Shown piece after piece: positions 45,997 to 55,091 of a stretch of DNA of 64,000 bases. The position numbers and the translations under genes are program-made. The notes beneath the pieces are model-generated. The model did no database searches. It was not told the DNA's origin and worked only from the letters and a program-made list of their open reading frames with translations. The stretch's first letter is position 1, and each line of letters starts with the position of its first letter. Origin of the DNA: Psychrobacillus sp. NEAU-3TGS (GTDB taxonomy: Bacteria > Bacillota > Bacilli > Bacillales_A > Planococcaceae); assembly GCF_029955155.1 (NCBI RefSeq), contig NZ_JAPNOZ010000004.1, forward strand, positions 418,759 to 482,758, in the 5' to 3' direction.

Positions 45997-47352
45997 ATGT
46001 TATATAAAGAGCTTCAGCCAGCAGACATGTATATGATTCGCTTGCCATATTCTTTTTCGGATTATGATCGCCAGTTATTAACATTATTGTATCAACCATT
46101 AGTTGGTGCGGAAAGTATTAGCCTGTACTTAACACTATGGGCAGATGGAGAAGCACAAAATAATGAGCGATTGCCCCATTATCAGCTAATGAATGTATTA
46201 GGTGTTTCTATCGGTAAAATTTTTCAAGCGAGAATTGCGTTAGAAGCAATCGGGCTGCTTCGTACTTGGCAAAAATCAGAGAATGATGGCCGTGTCTTTT
46301 ATTATGAATTAACTGCTCCACTTGATGCAGAGTCTTTTTTAAAAGATCCATTATTGTCGATGTTTCTGTTAGGTAAAATTGGGGAAAATGCATATAAACA
46401 ATTACGGAATCGCTTTATCCAACCTACAAACTGGAATGACGGATTTACGGATGTTTCTCGAACCTTTATGGACGTATTTAAACCATCTTCCAAAACAGGG
46501 AATGCCTTGTCTTATGAAGATAATTTTCAATCTAAGAAAAGAATGGATTCTTTGCCTTTTTACTTCGATCAATTTGATTTTGCTTTATTGCAGGAAGGGC
46601 TGTCGGAACAACTTGTTCCAAAGTCAGCGATGACGATAGAAGCAAAAGAAGTAATCGCTAAACTAGCTTTTTTATACAATTTACATCCAGTAGAGATGCA
46701 AAAAGTAGTCATACTTGCGTTAGATGATGAATTACATCTCTCCGAAGCAAGATTAAAAAAAGCGTGCGCTGATTACTATAAACTAACTGTTTCTAAAACT
46801 GCTCCCGTTATGGAAAAAATCGAGCAATCAGCTAAAGCAGTACCTGAAAAGAGCCAGCCATTATCGAAAGAGGAAGAACTTATCCATTATTTAGAAACGA
46901 CAGCTCCAGCAGTCGTATTAAAGGATATTGCGAACGGCAAAGACCCAATTTTAGCAGATGTACAATTAGCTAATCATTTTGTTACCCATTTTAAAATGCC
47001 CATTGGTGTTGTGAATGTGCTATTGCAATATGTGTTGCTTCGTACGGATATGAAACTAACAAAAAATTATGCTGAGAAAATTGCTTCCCACTGGATGAGA
47101 AAAGATGTAAAAACAGCAAAACAGGCGATGGAGCTTGCCAGAAGCGAACATGAACAATATATAAAATGGAAAAGTGAAGGATCCAAACAGAAATCCTATA
47201 CGAAAAAACCAGTACGCGAAGAAAAAGTGCCGGATTGGTTTTATAAAAAAGATGGGGAAACGAAACAATCCGGAGAAACAACAAATGGTATTCAAAACAT
47301 AGATCAAGAAAGACAAAAGCTATTAGCGGATTTGAATGCATTGAAGAGGTAG
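45997..47352 (+). CDS. dnaB: Replication initiation and membrane attachment protein DnaB
   Basis: This Gram-positive DnaB (not the helicase) works with DnaD and DnaI to load the replicative helicase at oriC and in restart. The 451-residue protein begins with a DnaD/DnaB winged-helix domain (YDRQLLTLLYQPLVGAESIS in part) and carries a DDBH2-type YxxxIxxxW module near residues 350-400 (YAEKIASHWMRKDVKTAKQA), then a charged tail. ATG at 45997 is favoured by AGTAGGTG; TTG at 45994 and GTG at 45985 are alternatives. It ends nine bases before the dnaI start. Confidence 0.88.
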   Translation: MLYKELQPADMYMIRLPYSFSDYDRQLLTLLYQPLVGAESISLYLTLWADGEAQNNERLPHYQLMNVLGVSIGKIFQARIALEAIGLLRTWQKSENDGRVFYYELTAPLDAESFLKDPLLSMFLLGKIGENAYKQLRNRFIQPTNWNDGFTDVSRTFMDVFKPSSKTGNALSYEDNFQSKKRMDSLPFYFDQFDFALLQEGLSEQLVPKSAMTIEAKEVIAKLAFLYNLHPVEMQKVVILALDDELHLSEARLKKACADYYKLTVSKTAPVMEKIEQSAKAVPEKSQPLSKEEELIHYLETTAPAVVLKDIANGKDPILADVQLANHFVTHFKMPIGVVNVLLQYVLLRTDMKLTKNYAEKIASHWMRKDVKTAKQAMELARSEHEQYIKWKSEGSKQKSYTKKPVREEKVPDWFYKKDGETKQSGETTNGIQNIDQERQKLLADLNALKR

Positions 47353-47361
47353 GTGGAAATA

Positions 47362-48303
47362 ATGGAGCGTATTAATGAAACGTTAAAAAGAATGGTTCAA
47401 ACACCAGAATTCTCATCAAGGCTAGATGAAATGAAAAAAGAAGTGTTAGAAGATCCAGGTGTGCAAAAGTTTTTAGAAGAAAACGCGGGGGATATATCTA
47501 AACGAATCGTAGATCGGGGCTTGAGTAAATTATATGAATACAAGTCGCAGTCCCATGACTGTCGTTCTTGTGAATCCCTAGAGCATTGCATGAATGTTAT
47601 GAAAGGATACGAACCTAAATTAGTTTTAGAGCGTGGTCTAATTGGTTTAGAATATATTCGTTGTCAACGAGGGATAATAGAGGATGAACGCAGAAAAGTG
47701 ACTTCTATGATTAATAGCATACATATGCCAAAAGAGGTTATGGAAGCGCGTCTTAGCGATGTTGATGTGAATGATGGAAGTAGAGTGGTTGCTGTTCGTG
47801 CAGCAGTTGACTTTTTAGAGGAACTAAATCGAACTAATACATTACCGAAGAAAGGGCTTTATATTCACGGTAAGTTTGGTGTTGGGAAATCCTATCTTCT
47901 TGGAGCCCTAGCAAATGAGCTAGCAGTAAAACATATTCATTCTGTAGTAGTTTACGTTCCTGAATTTTTACGAGAAATGAAACAAGCGATTCAAGATCAA
48001 TCGCTTTCTGAAAAAATAGAGTTTGTAAAAAAAGCTCCTGTTTTAATGCTAGATGATCTTGGTGCTGAAGTTATGTCCAGTTGGACGAGAGATGAGATAA
48101 TAGGAACAATCCTACATTATCGAATGTCAGAACAGCTACCTACTTTTATAACGTCTAATTTCAATTACTCCGAGTTAGAGCACCATCTATCTGTTACGCA
48201 AAGAGGAGAAAAAGAAGTGGTGAAAGCTGGACGAATAATGGAGCGAATTCGTGCTCTTACGATTCCCATTTCTCTACAAGGAAAGAATTGGAGAGAAGAA
48301 TAA
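47362..48303 (+). CDS. dnaI: Primosomal protein DnaI, helicase loader
   Basis: DnaI is the AAA+ loader of the replicative helicase. The 313-residue protein has an N-terminal zinc-binding region (HDCRSCESLEHC, Cys67, Cys70, Cys76, with Cys101 downstream), Walker A GKFGVGKS at 170-177 and Walker B VLMLDDLGAE. The ATG at 47362 follows AGGTAGGTGG; a GTG three codons upstream overlaps that site. Length equals B. subtilis DnaI (311). It closes the nrdR-dnaB-dnaI operon. Confidence 0.93.
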   Translation: MERINETLKRMVQTPEFSSRLDEMKKEVLEDPGVQKFLEENAGDISKRIVDRGLSKLYEYKSQSHDCRSCESLEHCMNVMKGYEPKLVLERGLIGLEYIRCQRGIIEDERRKVTSMINSIHMPKEVMEARLSDVDVNDGSRVVAVRAAVDFLEELNRTNTLPKKGLYIHGKFGVGKSYLLGALANELAVKHIHSVVVYVPEFLREMKQAIQDQSLSEKIEFVKKAPVLMLDDLGAEVMSSWTRDEIIGTILHYRMSEQLPTFITSNFNYSELEHHLSVTQRGEKEVVKAGRIMERIRALTIPISLQGKNWREE

Positions 48304-48317
48304 CCTCCTACAATGAC

Positions 48318-48346
48318 TTGCAAATGCACATGGTGTGGAGTATAAT
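48318..48346 (+). promoter_or_regulatory. thrS promoter
   Basis: TTGCAA (48318-48323) and TATAAT (48341-48346) are 17 bases apart, placing the transcript start near 48353 and giving a leader of about 300 bases that contains the T-box. Confidence 0.75.
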
Positions 48347-48352
48347 CATTTT

Positions 48353-48616
48353 CATAAGAATAAGTAAATGCATTGAAGAGGACAACAATCAGTTTGTACG
48401 ACTTTTTAGAGAGAGAAGCCTTGGCTGAAAGCTTCTTAAGTACCGGCAATCGATTTACCACCTCCGAGCAGTAACTGTGAATACATATACTAGCAGTTTA
48501 CCGGTCACCGGCCCGTTAGCCGATGCAGAGCTTCGTCTACTTTTGTTTTTAGTAGACAGAAGAAGGGTGGAACCACGATTTGAACCTCGTCCCTTTATAG
48601 GGATGAGGTTTTTTTG
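48353..48616 (+). promoter_or_regulatory. T-box leader of thrS (threonine)
   Basis: The leader has the AGAGAG and GCTGAAAGC landmarks of stem I (48410-48435), a likely ACC threonine specifier at about 48457-48459 before CACCTCCGAGCA, the T-box sequence AAGGGTGGAACCACG (48563-48577), and the competing terminator AACCTCGTCCCT (48583-48594) / AGGGATGAGGTT (48599-48610) with a T tract to 48616. Uncharged tRNA-Thr is expected to favour antitermination. The specifier position is inferred by analogy. Confidence 0.9.
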
Positions 48617-48652
48617 CGTTTTCCGGTACATAATTTAAAAGGAGTGTTCAAC

Positions 48653-50578
48653 ATGGCAGAAGTTATTAAGTTAAAATTTCCAGATGGAGCAGTAAAGGAA
48701 TTCCCTGTTTCGACAACTACTGAAGAAATCGCGCAATCCATTAGCCCTGGATTACGTAAAAAAGCGTTAGCAGGTAAACTTAGTGGACAGCTAATCGATC
48801 TTAAGACACCAATTACTACAGACGGAGAAATTGCAATTATTACACCTGAATCCGATGAAGCGTTGGAAATTCTTCGTCACAGTTCTGCACACTTGCTTGC
48901 GCAAGCTGTTAAGCGCTTGTTTAAAGATGTAAAACTTGGAATTGGGCCAGTAATCGAAAATGGTTTTTATTATGATATTGATTCGCCGGAACCGATTACG
49001 GCAGAAGACTTCCCAGCAATCGAAAAAGAAATGAAAAAAATTATTAATGAGAATATTGAAATCGTTCGACACGATGTTTCCCGCGAGCAAGCTTTTGAAA
49101 AGTTCAAGGAAGATGAGTATAAAGTAGAGCTTCTTGAAGCAATTCCAGAAGGAGAGCAAGTATCCATTTATGAGCAAGGAGAATTTTTCGATCTTTGCCG
49201 CGGAGTACATGTACCATCTACAGGAAAACTAAAAGAATTCAAATTATTAAGCATTGCTGGTGCATATTGGCGTGGGAATAGTGACAATAAAATGCTTCAA
49301 CGTATTTACGGTACTGCATTCTTTAAAAAAGAAGAGCTTAAGCACCATTTAGATATGCTAGAAGAAGCTAAAGAGCGTGACCATCGTAAAATAGGGAAAG
49401 AGCTAGCATTGTTTACGAATTCTCAAAAAGTAGGACAAGGTTTACCACTTTGGTTACCGAATGGTGCAACGATTCGTCGTGTTATTGAGCGTTATATCGT
49501 AGACAAAGAGCTTAAACTTGGCTACAAACATGTATATACACCAGTGCTTGGTTCAAAAGATTTATACGAAACTTCCGGTCACTGGGATCACTACCAAGAT
49601 TCTATGTTCCCACCAATGGAAATGGATAACGAGACATTAGTTTTACGCCCGATGAACTGTCCACATCATATGATGGTTTTCAAAAATGGTATGCACTCTT
49701 ATCGTAACCTTCCTTTACGTATTGCGGAGCTTGGTACAATGCATCGTTATGAAATGTCTGGAGCACTTTCCGGTTTACAACGTGTTCGCGGGATGACATT
49801 GAATGATGCGCATCTTTTCGTGCGTCCAGATCAAATTAAAGCAGAGTTCCAAAAAGTTGTAGAGCTTATCATATCTGTTTATAAAGATTTTGATCTAAAA
49901 GATTATACTTTCCGTCTATCTTACCGTGATCCGCAAGATACAGAAAAATACTTCGATGACGACGTAATGTGGGAAAAAGCACAAGCAATGTTAAAAGAAG
50001 CAATGGACGAGCTCGGCTTAGATTATTTCGAGGCAGAAGGCGAAGCAGCATTCTACGGACCAAAATTAGACGTTCAAGTGAAAACTGCCATTGGAAAAGA
50101 AGAAACGCTATCTACTGTTCAATTGGACTTCCTATTACCAGAGCGTTTTGACTTAACGTATGTTGGAGAAGATGGAAAGCCACATCGTCCAGTTGTAATT
50201 CACCGTGGGGTAGTTTCTACAATGGAACGTTTTGTTGCATTCTTAATCGAAGAGTACAAAGGTGCTTTCCCAACTTGGTTAGCTCCAGTCCAAGTAGAAA
50301 TCATTCCAGTATCCAATGAAGTACACTTCGATTATGCTAAACAAATCGAAGAGCTATTAGTAGCAGCAGGCTTCCGAGTAGAAATGGATGACCGTGAAGA
50401 AAAACTTGGTTATAAAATTCGAGAAGCACAAATGCAAAAAATTCCATACATGCTTGTATTAGGTGATAAAGAGCTAGAAGCAGGTAACGTGAACGTACGT
50501 AAATACGGAGAACAGCAATCAGAAAGTATTCCATTTGAGGAGTTTTTAACTCGCATTCAAGAAGAAACAAAACATTAA
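48653..50578 (+). CDS. thrS: Threonyl-tRNA synthetase
   Basis: ThrS charges tRNA-Thr. The 641-residue class II synthetase has the N-terminal TGS domain (about 1-62), the editing-domain [10 protein letters not shown] with its histidines, the catalytic core with [12 protein letters not shown] (zinc-binding Cys) and [13 protein letters not shown], and the C-terminal anticodon domain with VEIIPVSNE. The ATG at 48653 follows AAAGGAGTG; the frame is open 13 codons upstream into the terminator. Regulation by the preceding T-box is evident. Confidence 0.95.
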   Translation: MAEVIKLKFPDGAVKEFPVSTTTEEIAQSISPGLRKKALAGKLSGQLIDLKTPITTDGEIAIITPESDEALEILRHSSAHLLAQAVKRLFKDVKLGIGPVIENGFYYDIDSPEPITAEDFPAIEKEMKKIINENIEIVRHDVSREQAFEKFKEDEYKVELLEAIPEGEQVSIYEQGEFFDLCRGVHVPSTGKLKEFKLLSIAGAYWRGNSDNKMLQRIYGTAFFKKEELKHHLDMLEEAKERDHRKIGKELALFTNSQKVGQGLPLWLPNGATIRRVIERYIVDKELKLGYKHVYTPVLGSKDLYETSGHWDHYQDSMFPPMEMDNETLVLRPMNCPHHMMVFKNGMHSYRNLPLRIAELGTMHRYEMSGALSGLQRVRGMTLNDAHLFVRPDQIKAEFQKVVELIISVYKDFDLKDYTFRLSYRDPQDTEKYFDDDVMWEKAQAMLKEAMDELGLDYFEAEGEAAFYGPKLDVQVKTAIGKEETLSTVQLDFLLPERFDLTYVGEDGKPHRPVVIHRGVVSTMERFVAFLIEEYKGAFPTWLAPVQVEIIPVSNEVHFDYAKQIEELLVAAGFRVEMDDREEKLGYKIREAQMQKIPYMLVLGDKELEAGNVNVRKYGEQQSESIPFEEFLTRIQEETKH

Positions 50579-50582
50579 TAAG

Positions 50583-50831
50583 AAAAGCGCAAGCGCCTAT
50601 GTCTGCCCCGACAGGCAAATGGGGATGTGGTAGGTCTGCAAAGTGCGCCACATCCTGTGGCAAAGCAGACATGACCCGCATCGTGCGGGCCAAGGAGGCA
50701 GCTCTCCAACCACCACAACCGATTTTGTTTGCGACGAGCTTGCGCAGGAGCAGCTTTTTCACATTTGACCCCGAGGGGCAACGGTCTTCTGCGACGAGCT
50801 TTGCGCAGGAGCAAGGCGTTGGAGCTAGACA
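50583..50831 (+). repeat. Dispersed repeat family 2, copy 2 (inverted relative to copy 1)
   Basis: This copy runs from GAAAAGCGCAAGCGCC to GGAGCTAGA and is the inverse of 26910-27125, with shared GTCTGCCCCGACAGGCAAAT, CACATCCTGTGGCA and CCCGCATCGTGCGGG. Near its right end TCTGCGACGAGCTTTGCGCAGGAGC repeats, in part, the sequence about 50 bases earlier, so it carries a small internal duplication that copy 1 lacks. It sits between thrS and the infC promoter; open frames inside are treated as chance. Confidence 0.8.
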
Positions 50832-50875
50832 ATTACTGTGTAGAAATTTTTTATTTTCTTAGATCATAAATACTG

Positions 50876-50904
50876 TTGACATGTACGAATCTACATGGTA
50901 TAGT
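50876..50904 (+). promoter_or_regulatory. infC operon promoter
   Basis: TTGACA (50876-50881) and TATAGT (50899-50904) are 17 bases apart, one of the best sigma-A matches in the window. It drives the infC-rpmI-rplT leader. Confidence 0.85.
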
Positions 50905-50910
50905 TATCTA

Positions 50911-51080
50911 GGTTATTGAATACAAGTTTGTGGTATAAGAAGAGGCTGCCCGCTTCTCACCTGTTTGACACTTTTTGTTGTTGACTGGTAAGCACACGAT
51001 CGACTGTAACATGTAGGCATCTGCATGTTCTTATATCGGCGGGCAGACATACATCTTATGTCTGCTCGTTTTTTTATTTG
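50911..51080 (+). promoter_or_regulatory. L20 leader of infC-rpmI-rplT
   Basis: The leader of about 250 bases contains GGCTGCCCGC (50944-50953), which can pair with GGCGGGCAG (51038-51046), and a competing terminator CGGGCAGACATA (51040-51051) / TATGTCTGCTCG (51057-51068) followed by seven Ts. This arrangement matches the known L20-binding attenuator of Bacillales, in which L20 excess causes premature termination. Assignment is by layout and position. Confidence 0.8.
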
Positions 51081-51163
51081 ATCGAAAACGGCGTAAGTAA
51101 TTCGTTTCTACGAAATTTATGCCCAAACCATGTATTCGCGACACTATTTGGAGGTGGATTGTT

Positions 51164-51682
51164 ATTAGCAAAGACATGTATGTGAACGATGGCATTCGAG
51201 CACGCGAACTACGAGTTATTGATCAAAATGGCGATCAGTTAGGATTGAAAACACGTAACGAAGCACTTGAAATCGCAGGTCGTGTAAATTTGGATCTTGT
51301 CCTTGTGGCTCCTCAAGCCAAGCCGCCAGTCGCTCGTATCATGGACTATGGTAAATTCAAATTTGAGCAGCAAAAAAAGGATCGTGAAGTCCGTAAAAAT
51401 CAAAAAATTATCGTGATGAAAGAGGTTCGTTTGAGCCCAACAATCGATGAACATGATTTCCAAACGAAACTTAAAAACGCGATCAAGTTCCTTGAAAAAG
51501 GAGATAAAGTGAAAGCATCTATTCGTTTTAAAGGTCGTGCGATTACTCATAAAGAGATTGGTCAACGCGTTTTAGATAGATTTGCCGAAGCTTGTGCGGA
51601 AGTATCTACGGTTGAATCAAAACCGAAAATGGATGGCCGCAGTATGTTCTTAGTGCTTGCACCAAAGAACGAAAAACAGTAA
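51164..51682 (+). CDS. infC: Translation initiation factor IF-3 (AUU start)
   Basis: IF-3 keeps ribosomal subunits apart and checks start codons. The sequence [20 protein letters not shown] begins at an ATT codon (51164), eight bases after GGAGGTGG, and is followed by both IF-3 domains: the N-terminal part to about residue 85 ([15 protein letters not shown]) and the C-terminal part with [15 protein letters not shown] sequence and [17 protein letters not shown]. The product has 172 residues. No ATG, GTG or TTG fits the site and the family N-terminus. AUU starts are known for infC in Geobacillus and E. coli and allow self-limitation by IF-3. Confidence 0.93.
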   Translation: MSKDMYVNDGIRARELRVIDQNGDQLGLKTRNEALEIAGRVNLDLVLVAPQAKPPVARIMDYGKFKFEQQKKDREVRKNQKIIVMKEVRLSPTIDEHDFQTKLKNAIKFLEKGDKVKASIRFKGRAITHKEIGQRVLDRFAEACAEVSTVESKPKMDGRSMFLVLAPKNEKQ

Positions 51683-51712
51683 TAGAGTACAATTGTTTAG
51701 GAGGAATTCGAC

Positions 51713-51913
51713 ATGCCGAAAATGAAAACTCACCGTGGAGCTGCAAAGCGTTTCAAAAAGACGGGTACAGGAAAATTAAAACATGACCGTGCTTTTGGAA
51801 GCCACTTATTCGCTAATAAATCTACTAAAGCTAAACGTAAACTACGTAAAACTAAAGTAGCTTCTTCAGGCGATTACAAACGTATCAAAACACTACTTAC
51901 TTACATGAAATAA
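51713..51913 (+). CDS. rpmI: Ribosomal protein bL35
   Basis: The 66-residue basic protein starts [20 protein letters not shown], the bL35 signature, with the usual middle [16 protein letters not shown]. It is a component of the large ribosomal subunit. AGGAGGAA precedes the ATG, 30 bases after infC. It lies in the standard infC-rpmI-rplT operon. Confidence 0.97.
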   Translation: MPKMKTHRGAAKRFKKTGTGKLKHDRAFGSHLFANKSTKAKRKLRKTKVASSGDYKRIKTLLTYMK

Positions 51914-51956
51914 TAAGAAATTTAAATCTTGAAAGAATAGCAGGAGGTAATGAATC

Positions 51957-52316
51957 ATGCCACGCGTAAAAAGCACACCAGTAACAAAAAAGCGTCGTAA
52001 AAAAGTATTAAAATTAGCTAAAGGTTATTACGGTTCAAAACATACATTATATAAAGTAGCAAACCAACAGGTTATGAAATCTCTAATGTATGCATACCGT
52101 GACCGTCGTAACAAAAAACGTGAATTCCGTAAATTATGGATCACACGTATCAATGCGGCAGCACGTCTAAACGGTCTTTCTTACAGCCGTTTAATGCACG
52201 GATTAAAATTAGCTGAAATCGAAGTAAACCGTAAAATGTTAGCTGATCTAGCTGTAACTGATGCAGCAGCATTTACACAACTTGCAGATGCAGCAAAAAA
52301 AGCAATCGCTAAATAA
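51957..52316 (+). CDS. rplT: Ribosomal protein bL20
   Basis: The 119-residue basic protein starts [20 protein letters not shown] and carries the family's [12 protein letters not shown] and [11 protein letters not shown] blocks. bL20 assembles early into the 50S subunit and in Bacillales represses its own operon by binding the leader at 50911-51080. AGGAGGTAATG precedes the ATG. It is the last gene of the operon; a perfect hairpin terminator follows. Confidence 0.97.
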   Translation: MPRVKSTPVTKKRRKKVLKLAKGYYGSKHTLYKVANQQVMKSLMYAYRDRRNKKREFRKLWITRINAAARLNGLSYSRLMHGLKLAEIEVNRKMLADLAVTDAAAFTQLADAAKKAIAK

Positions 52317-52328
52317 TAAACGATAAAG

Positions 52329-52360
52329 AAGCTGATAGAGATTCTATCAGCTTTTTTTGT
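52329..52360 (+). terminator. Terminator after rplT
   Basis: AAGCTGATAGA (52329-52339) pairs with TCTATCAGCTT (52343-52353), then Ts. Partial read-through could reach ysdA, which starts 16 bases later. Confidence 0.9.
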
Positions 52361-52375
52361 ACAAGGGGTAGAAAT

Positions 52376-52660
52376 ATGAATCAAATTATTCCCTTTTTTA
52401 TATTAATCATGTCTGTTATTTCGTTTGTCGTTATGGGCTATGACAAATCACAGGCGAAAAACCATAAACAAAGAGTTTCAGAGCGTACATTATGGTCGCT
52501 TGCTATCTTTGGCGGGGGCATTGGTGCTTACTTAGGAATGCAGTTGTTCCGACATAAAACAAAGCATACGAATTTTCGTGTAGGTTTTTTAATGCTGCTC
52601 ATCGTCTATGTATTTATACTTTTTTGGTTAGTAAAAGCGAACAACCCAAGTATGATCTAG
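52376..52660 (+). CDS. ysdA: DUF1294 membrane protein YsdA
   Basis: A 94-residue protein with three hydrophobic segments (about 5-22, 40-58 and 68-87) and the DUF1294 core FVVMGYDKSQAK, RVSERTLWSLAIFGGGIGAYLG and HKTKHTNFR. Function unknown. AGGGGTAGAAAT precedes the ATG. Its place right after rplT matches ysdA of B. subtilis. The stop codon lies inside the stem of its terminator. Confidence 0.88.
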   Translation: MNQIIPFFILIMSVISFVVMGYDKSQAKNHKQRVSERTLWSLAIFGGGIGAYLGMQLFRHKTKHTNFRVGFLMLLIVYVFILFWLVKANNPSMI

Positions 52661-52678
52661 GGGTGTTCGCTATTTTTA
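52637..52678 (+). terminator. Terminator overlapping the end of ysdA
   Basis: GCGAACAACCC (52637-52647) pairs with GGGGTGTTCGC (52660-52670), followed by TATTTTTA. The 5' arm is coding. Confidence 0.75.
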
Positions 52679-52765
52679 TGTTCAATAACTATAAAGTTCA
52701 ATATATATTGATATTTTTTAAGAGTAACTTAAGTAAGTTATATCACTTTTCTAATTTGCACGTAG

Positions 52766-53405
52766 AATAGGGAAACTGCGTCGTAAAGAGATACAGCAAA
52801 GGCAATTGATTTCCGCTCCAGGCGGACGCTTACCGCGGGGCGGGCGGTGAGCCTCCTCGTCGCATGCTCCTGCGGGGTCTCACCTGTCCCGCTGAGCCCG
52901 CAGGTGTCGCCGCCTTGCGCTTCCATCAATAGAACTTGCTGACTAATCCATAATTAAATGCAAAAAAACTATTTAATTTATTTACAATTGTCAAGCAGTT
53001 TCTAATTTAGAATCATTTTATGTACAGTATAAATTATAGAGAAGGTTACTATTAGCCATTCAAGCAATAGTAGCTCCCTATAATTGATCACAATCGCTAG
53101 ATAGTCTATCTTTTCAACTAATCAAAGGTTTCATCCATAGAAAATGCAACATAGTACTAAATTTAGTGTTTTATTATGGAGTAAATAGCAAACTCTATTG
53201 GATGGTAGCGAAGGGGTGGCGACTCCGGCGGGAGCAGTACGAGCTGAAAGCCCCGCAGGAAAGACATTGGTCGAACTTTGTTTGACCAATGTCTTTGCGA
53301 CGAGTAATCGCAGGAGCATTTGTTTTCGGAGCGCCGAGGAGATTGAAGCCGTGCCCGCGGAAAGCGTCCACTTCATTCAACTCACTACCGCGCAGTTTCC
53401 CTATT
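52766..53405. repeat. Repeat element copy C (640 bp, inverted ends)
   Basis: The left end AATAGGGAAACTGCG (52766-52780) is repeated exactly, inverted, as CGCAGTTTCCCTATT (53391-53405), next to CTCACTACC. A GC-rich module at about 52805-52925 (GGCGGACGCTTACCGCGGGG, GGTGAGCCTCCTCG, CTGCGGGGTCTCACCTG, GGTGTCGCCGCC) reappears inverted at about 53210-53375 (GGTGGCGACTCCGGCGGG, CCCCGCAGG, CCCGCGGAAAGCGTCC). The left module folds on itself (CTGCGGG/CCCGCAG, GGTGAG/CTCACC). The right module carries an extra hairpin, GACATTGGTC / GACCAATGTC at 53264-53294. The 280-base centre is AT-rich and differs from copies A and B. No gene was recognised; the stretch separates ysdA from ysdB. Confidence 0.78.
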
Positions 53406-53481
53406 ATGTGCGACATCTCATGAATATTACATTATTTCCATTTGCAATATTGACTTAGAGATAGCTGTTTTCGTGTTTCAG

Positions 53482-53868
53482 CTATGCTTCATCTTTCATG
53501 AGCTGCTCTATCGGGCTCTTCCAATTGATTTTGGCAGATGGGTAATTCATCCGTATTTCATTTTGCAAAAAACGAAAATCCTCTTTTGAAAACCCTTGTA
53601 GTTTGGAAGGATCTTTTATCCAAACGAAAATAGATACTACTTCAAATGCTTGTTCCGTCGTACCTAAATACTTTTCACCTTCAAATAATGCACCTTTATA
53701 CGTTATGAAAAAATTCTTACGGACATTTTTTATATCATCATAAAAATAGTACTGTTCTTTCTCATAGGATTCATCTAACTTTCTCTTCGGATCAAACAAA
53801 TAACGAAGAATTTTATAAAATGCATATATGATTATGACAATTATTAGCAGTCGTAGTAATACAATCAT
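53482..53868 (-). CDS. ysdB: YsdB-like membrane-anchored protein
   Basis: A 128-residue protein with one N-terminal membrane helix (about 2-18, LLRLLIIVIIIYAFYKILRY in part) and a soluble domain with FDPKRKLDESYEKEQYYFYDD, KNFFITYKGALFEGEKYLG and a C-terminal YPSAKINWKSPIEQLMKDE, all resembling YsdB (about 130 residues), a sigma-W dependent protein in B. subtilis of unknown function. The ATG at 53868 has AAGGAGGA upstream on the minus strand; the frame is open 22 codons further without one. It is divergent from the dUTPase gene. Confidence 0.82.
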   Translation of the reverse strand: MIVLLRLLIIVIIIYAFYKILRYLFDPKRKLDESYEKEQYYFYDDIKNVRKNFFITYKGALFEGEKYLGTTEQAFEVVSIFVWIKDPSKLQGFSKEDFRFLQNEIRMNYPSAKINWKSPIEQLMKDEA

Positions 53869-53961
53869 CAAAAATGTCCTCCTTGTAAAATACATAGTAA
53901 TTGCTATACGATAGAAGAGGTAGTTTGGTTTCAAAATAATTTAAAATAATTGGAGGAAATG

Positions 53962-54447
53962 ATGAATTTAACAAAACTTTTTAAAATGCAACAAGCATTG
54001 GACGAATATATTCAAACAAATAAGCGAGTAGATGAAGATGTATTTGTAAAAAAAGGATTAGCCCTTGTTGTAGAACTTGCAGAATTAGCGAATGAAACAC
54101 GTTGTTTTAAGTTCTGGAGTGATAAGGGATCGTCTGAACAGAATGTTATTTTAGAAGAGTATGTCGACTCTATTCATTTTTTATTGTCATTGGGAATTGA
54201 AAAAGGCTTGGATGATTTAACAGATTGGCCAATGGAAGATAAAGAGGAAGACTTAACTACACTATTTCTTTTAACAAACGAGGCAATCATCGCATTTTTA
54301 CATGAATCGACGAAAAGTACATATGAAAAAATTTGGGTTTTGTATGGTGCCATTGCAAAAAAGCTAGGCTTTACTAGTGAAGATGTATTGCAAGCGTATA
54401 TTTCTAAAAATGAAACAAATTATGAAAGACAGAAGAGTGGTTATTAA
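53962..54447 (+). CDS. Dimeric dUTPase, all-alpha NTP-PPase superfamily
   Basis: A 161-residue all-helical protein of the dimeric dUTPase/dCTPase type, which hydrolyses dUTP to dUMP and keeps uracil out of DNA. The Mg-binding acidic residues appear as VVELAELANETRCFKFW in part (ELAELANE) and EEYVDSIHFLLS (EExxD). A third segment, ISKNETNYERQKSGY, gives the family's C-terminal Asn/Arg motif. The ATG at 53962 follows TGGAGGA at short spacing; ATG at 53959 is too close. It stands alone. Confidence 0.88.
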   Translation: MNLTKLFKMQQALDEYIQTNKRVDEDVFVKKGLALVVELAELANETRCFKFWSDKGSSEQNVILEEYVDSIHFLLSLGIEKGLDDLTDWPMEDKEEDLTTLFLLTNEAIIAFLHESTKSTYEKIWVLYGAIAKKLGFTSEDVLQAYISKNETNYERQKSGY

Positions 54448-54493
54448 TACTTTGAGCTAAATCAGTTCTATACTATTACCATGATTTTTTTGG

Positions 54494-54534
54494 GGGGAGG
54501 AATGTGACTAGGACGCATTCTTCCTCCATTTTGT
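54494..54534 (+). terminator. Possible terminator after the dUTPase gene
   Basis: GGAGGAATG (54496-54504) pairs with CATTCTTCCTCC (54516-54527) with small mismatches; ATTTTGTT follows. Confidence 0.5.
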
Positions 54535-54645
54535 TCGCTAAACGTATGGCAATAATTCTTCCGAAGTCCTTTAATACGAACGTTAATGGAATAAACTATG
54601 TTAAAATGGAATCAATTCAAAATCAAAAGAATGAAGGGGTAAAAA

Positions 54646-54963
54646 ATGGGCTTAACTTTGGATATTGTGCGTACATTAATCCCACTTGTAATAGTAGGAG
54701 GAATTGCAGTATTTGTAGTTTTAAGAATGCAATATAAATATAAGAAAGGCGCACTTGGTAAGAAAAAATCAAAAAGTGCTCAAAGTTTATTAGATAGTTT
54801 AATCCCATTTGGAATGATGATTGGATTTGCTATTGCTATACTTTTAAGCATATTCTTCCAAATTTCTTTACTATCAACAATTGCTTGGGGACCTGGGTTA
54901 GGTTTATTATTTGGTTATTTTGCTTATGAAGTTTATAGCAAAAGAGAAGAAAGTTATTCATAA
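54646..54963 (+). CDS. Small membrane protein of unknown function
   Basis: A 105-residue protein not recognised as a named family. It has a hydrophobic segment at about 6-27 (LIPLVIVGGIAVFVVLRMQY in part), a lysine-rich loop KYKKGALGKKKSKSAQ, and two close hydrophobic segments at about 52-72 and 75-95, with a charged tail. Topology is probably three helices. GAAGGGGT precedes the ATG. A 77-codon frame starting at 54504 overlaps it in another phase but has no ribosome site. It lies between the dUTPase gene and the DUF2207 gene, with no close operon partner. Confidence 0.7.
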   Translation: MGLTLDIVRTLIPLVIVGGIAVFVVLRMQYKYKKGALGKKKSKSAQSLLDSLIPFGMMIGFAIAILLSIFFQISLLSTIAWGPGLGLLFGYFAYEVYSKREESYS

Positions 54964-55091
54964 TAGCTTTTTTCTAGAAATGAGCGGTTTATATAAGAAG
55001 ACTATATAACGATATGAAAATATCAAATAATTGGAACTTTTTCTACTGTAAACCGTAAACATATTAACTTATTAATGTGGAGGTGAAGTTA

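Noticed and set aside
53131..53458. Three frames of 73-86 codons in element C
   Set aside because: Same palindromic GC-rich sequence, overlapping in three phases, no ribosome sites.
54504..54737. GTG-started frame of 77 codons upstream of the small membrane protein
   Set aside because: It overlaps the better-supported gene at 54646 in another phase and starts inside a hairpin.
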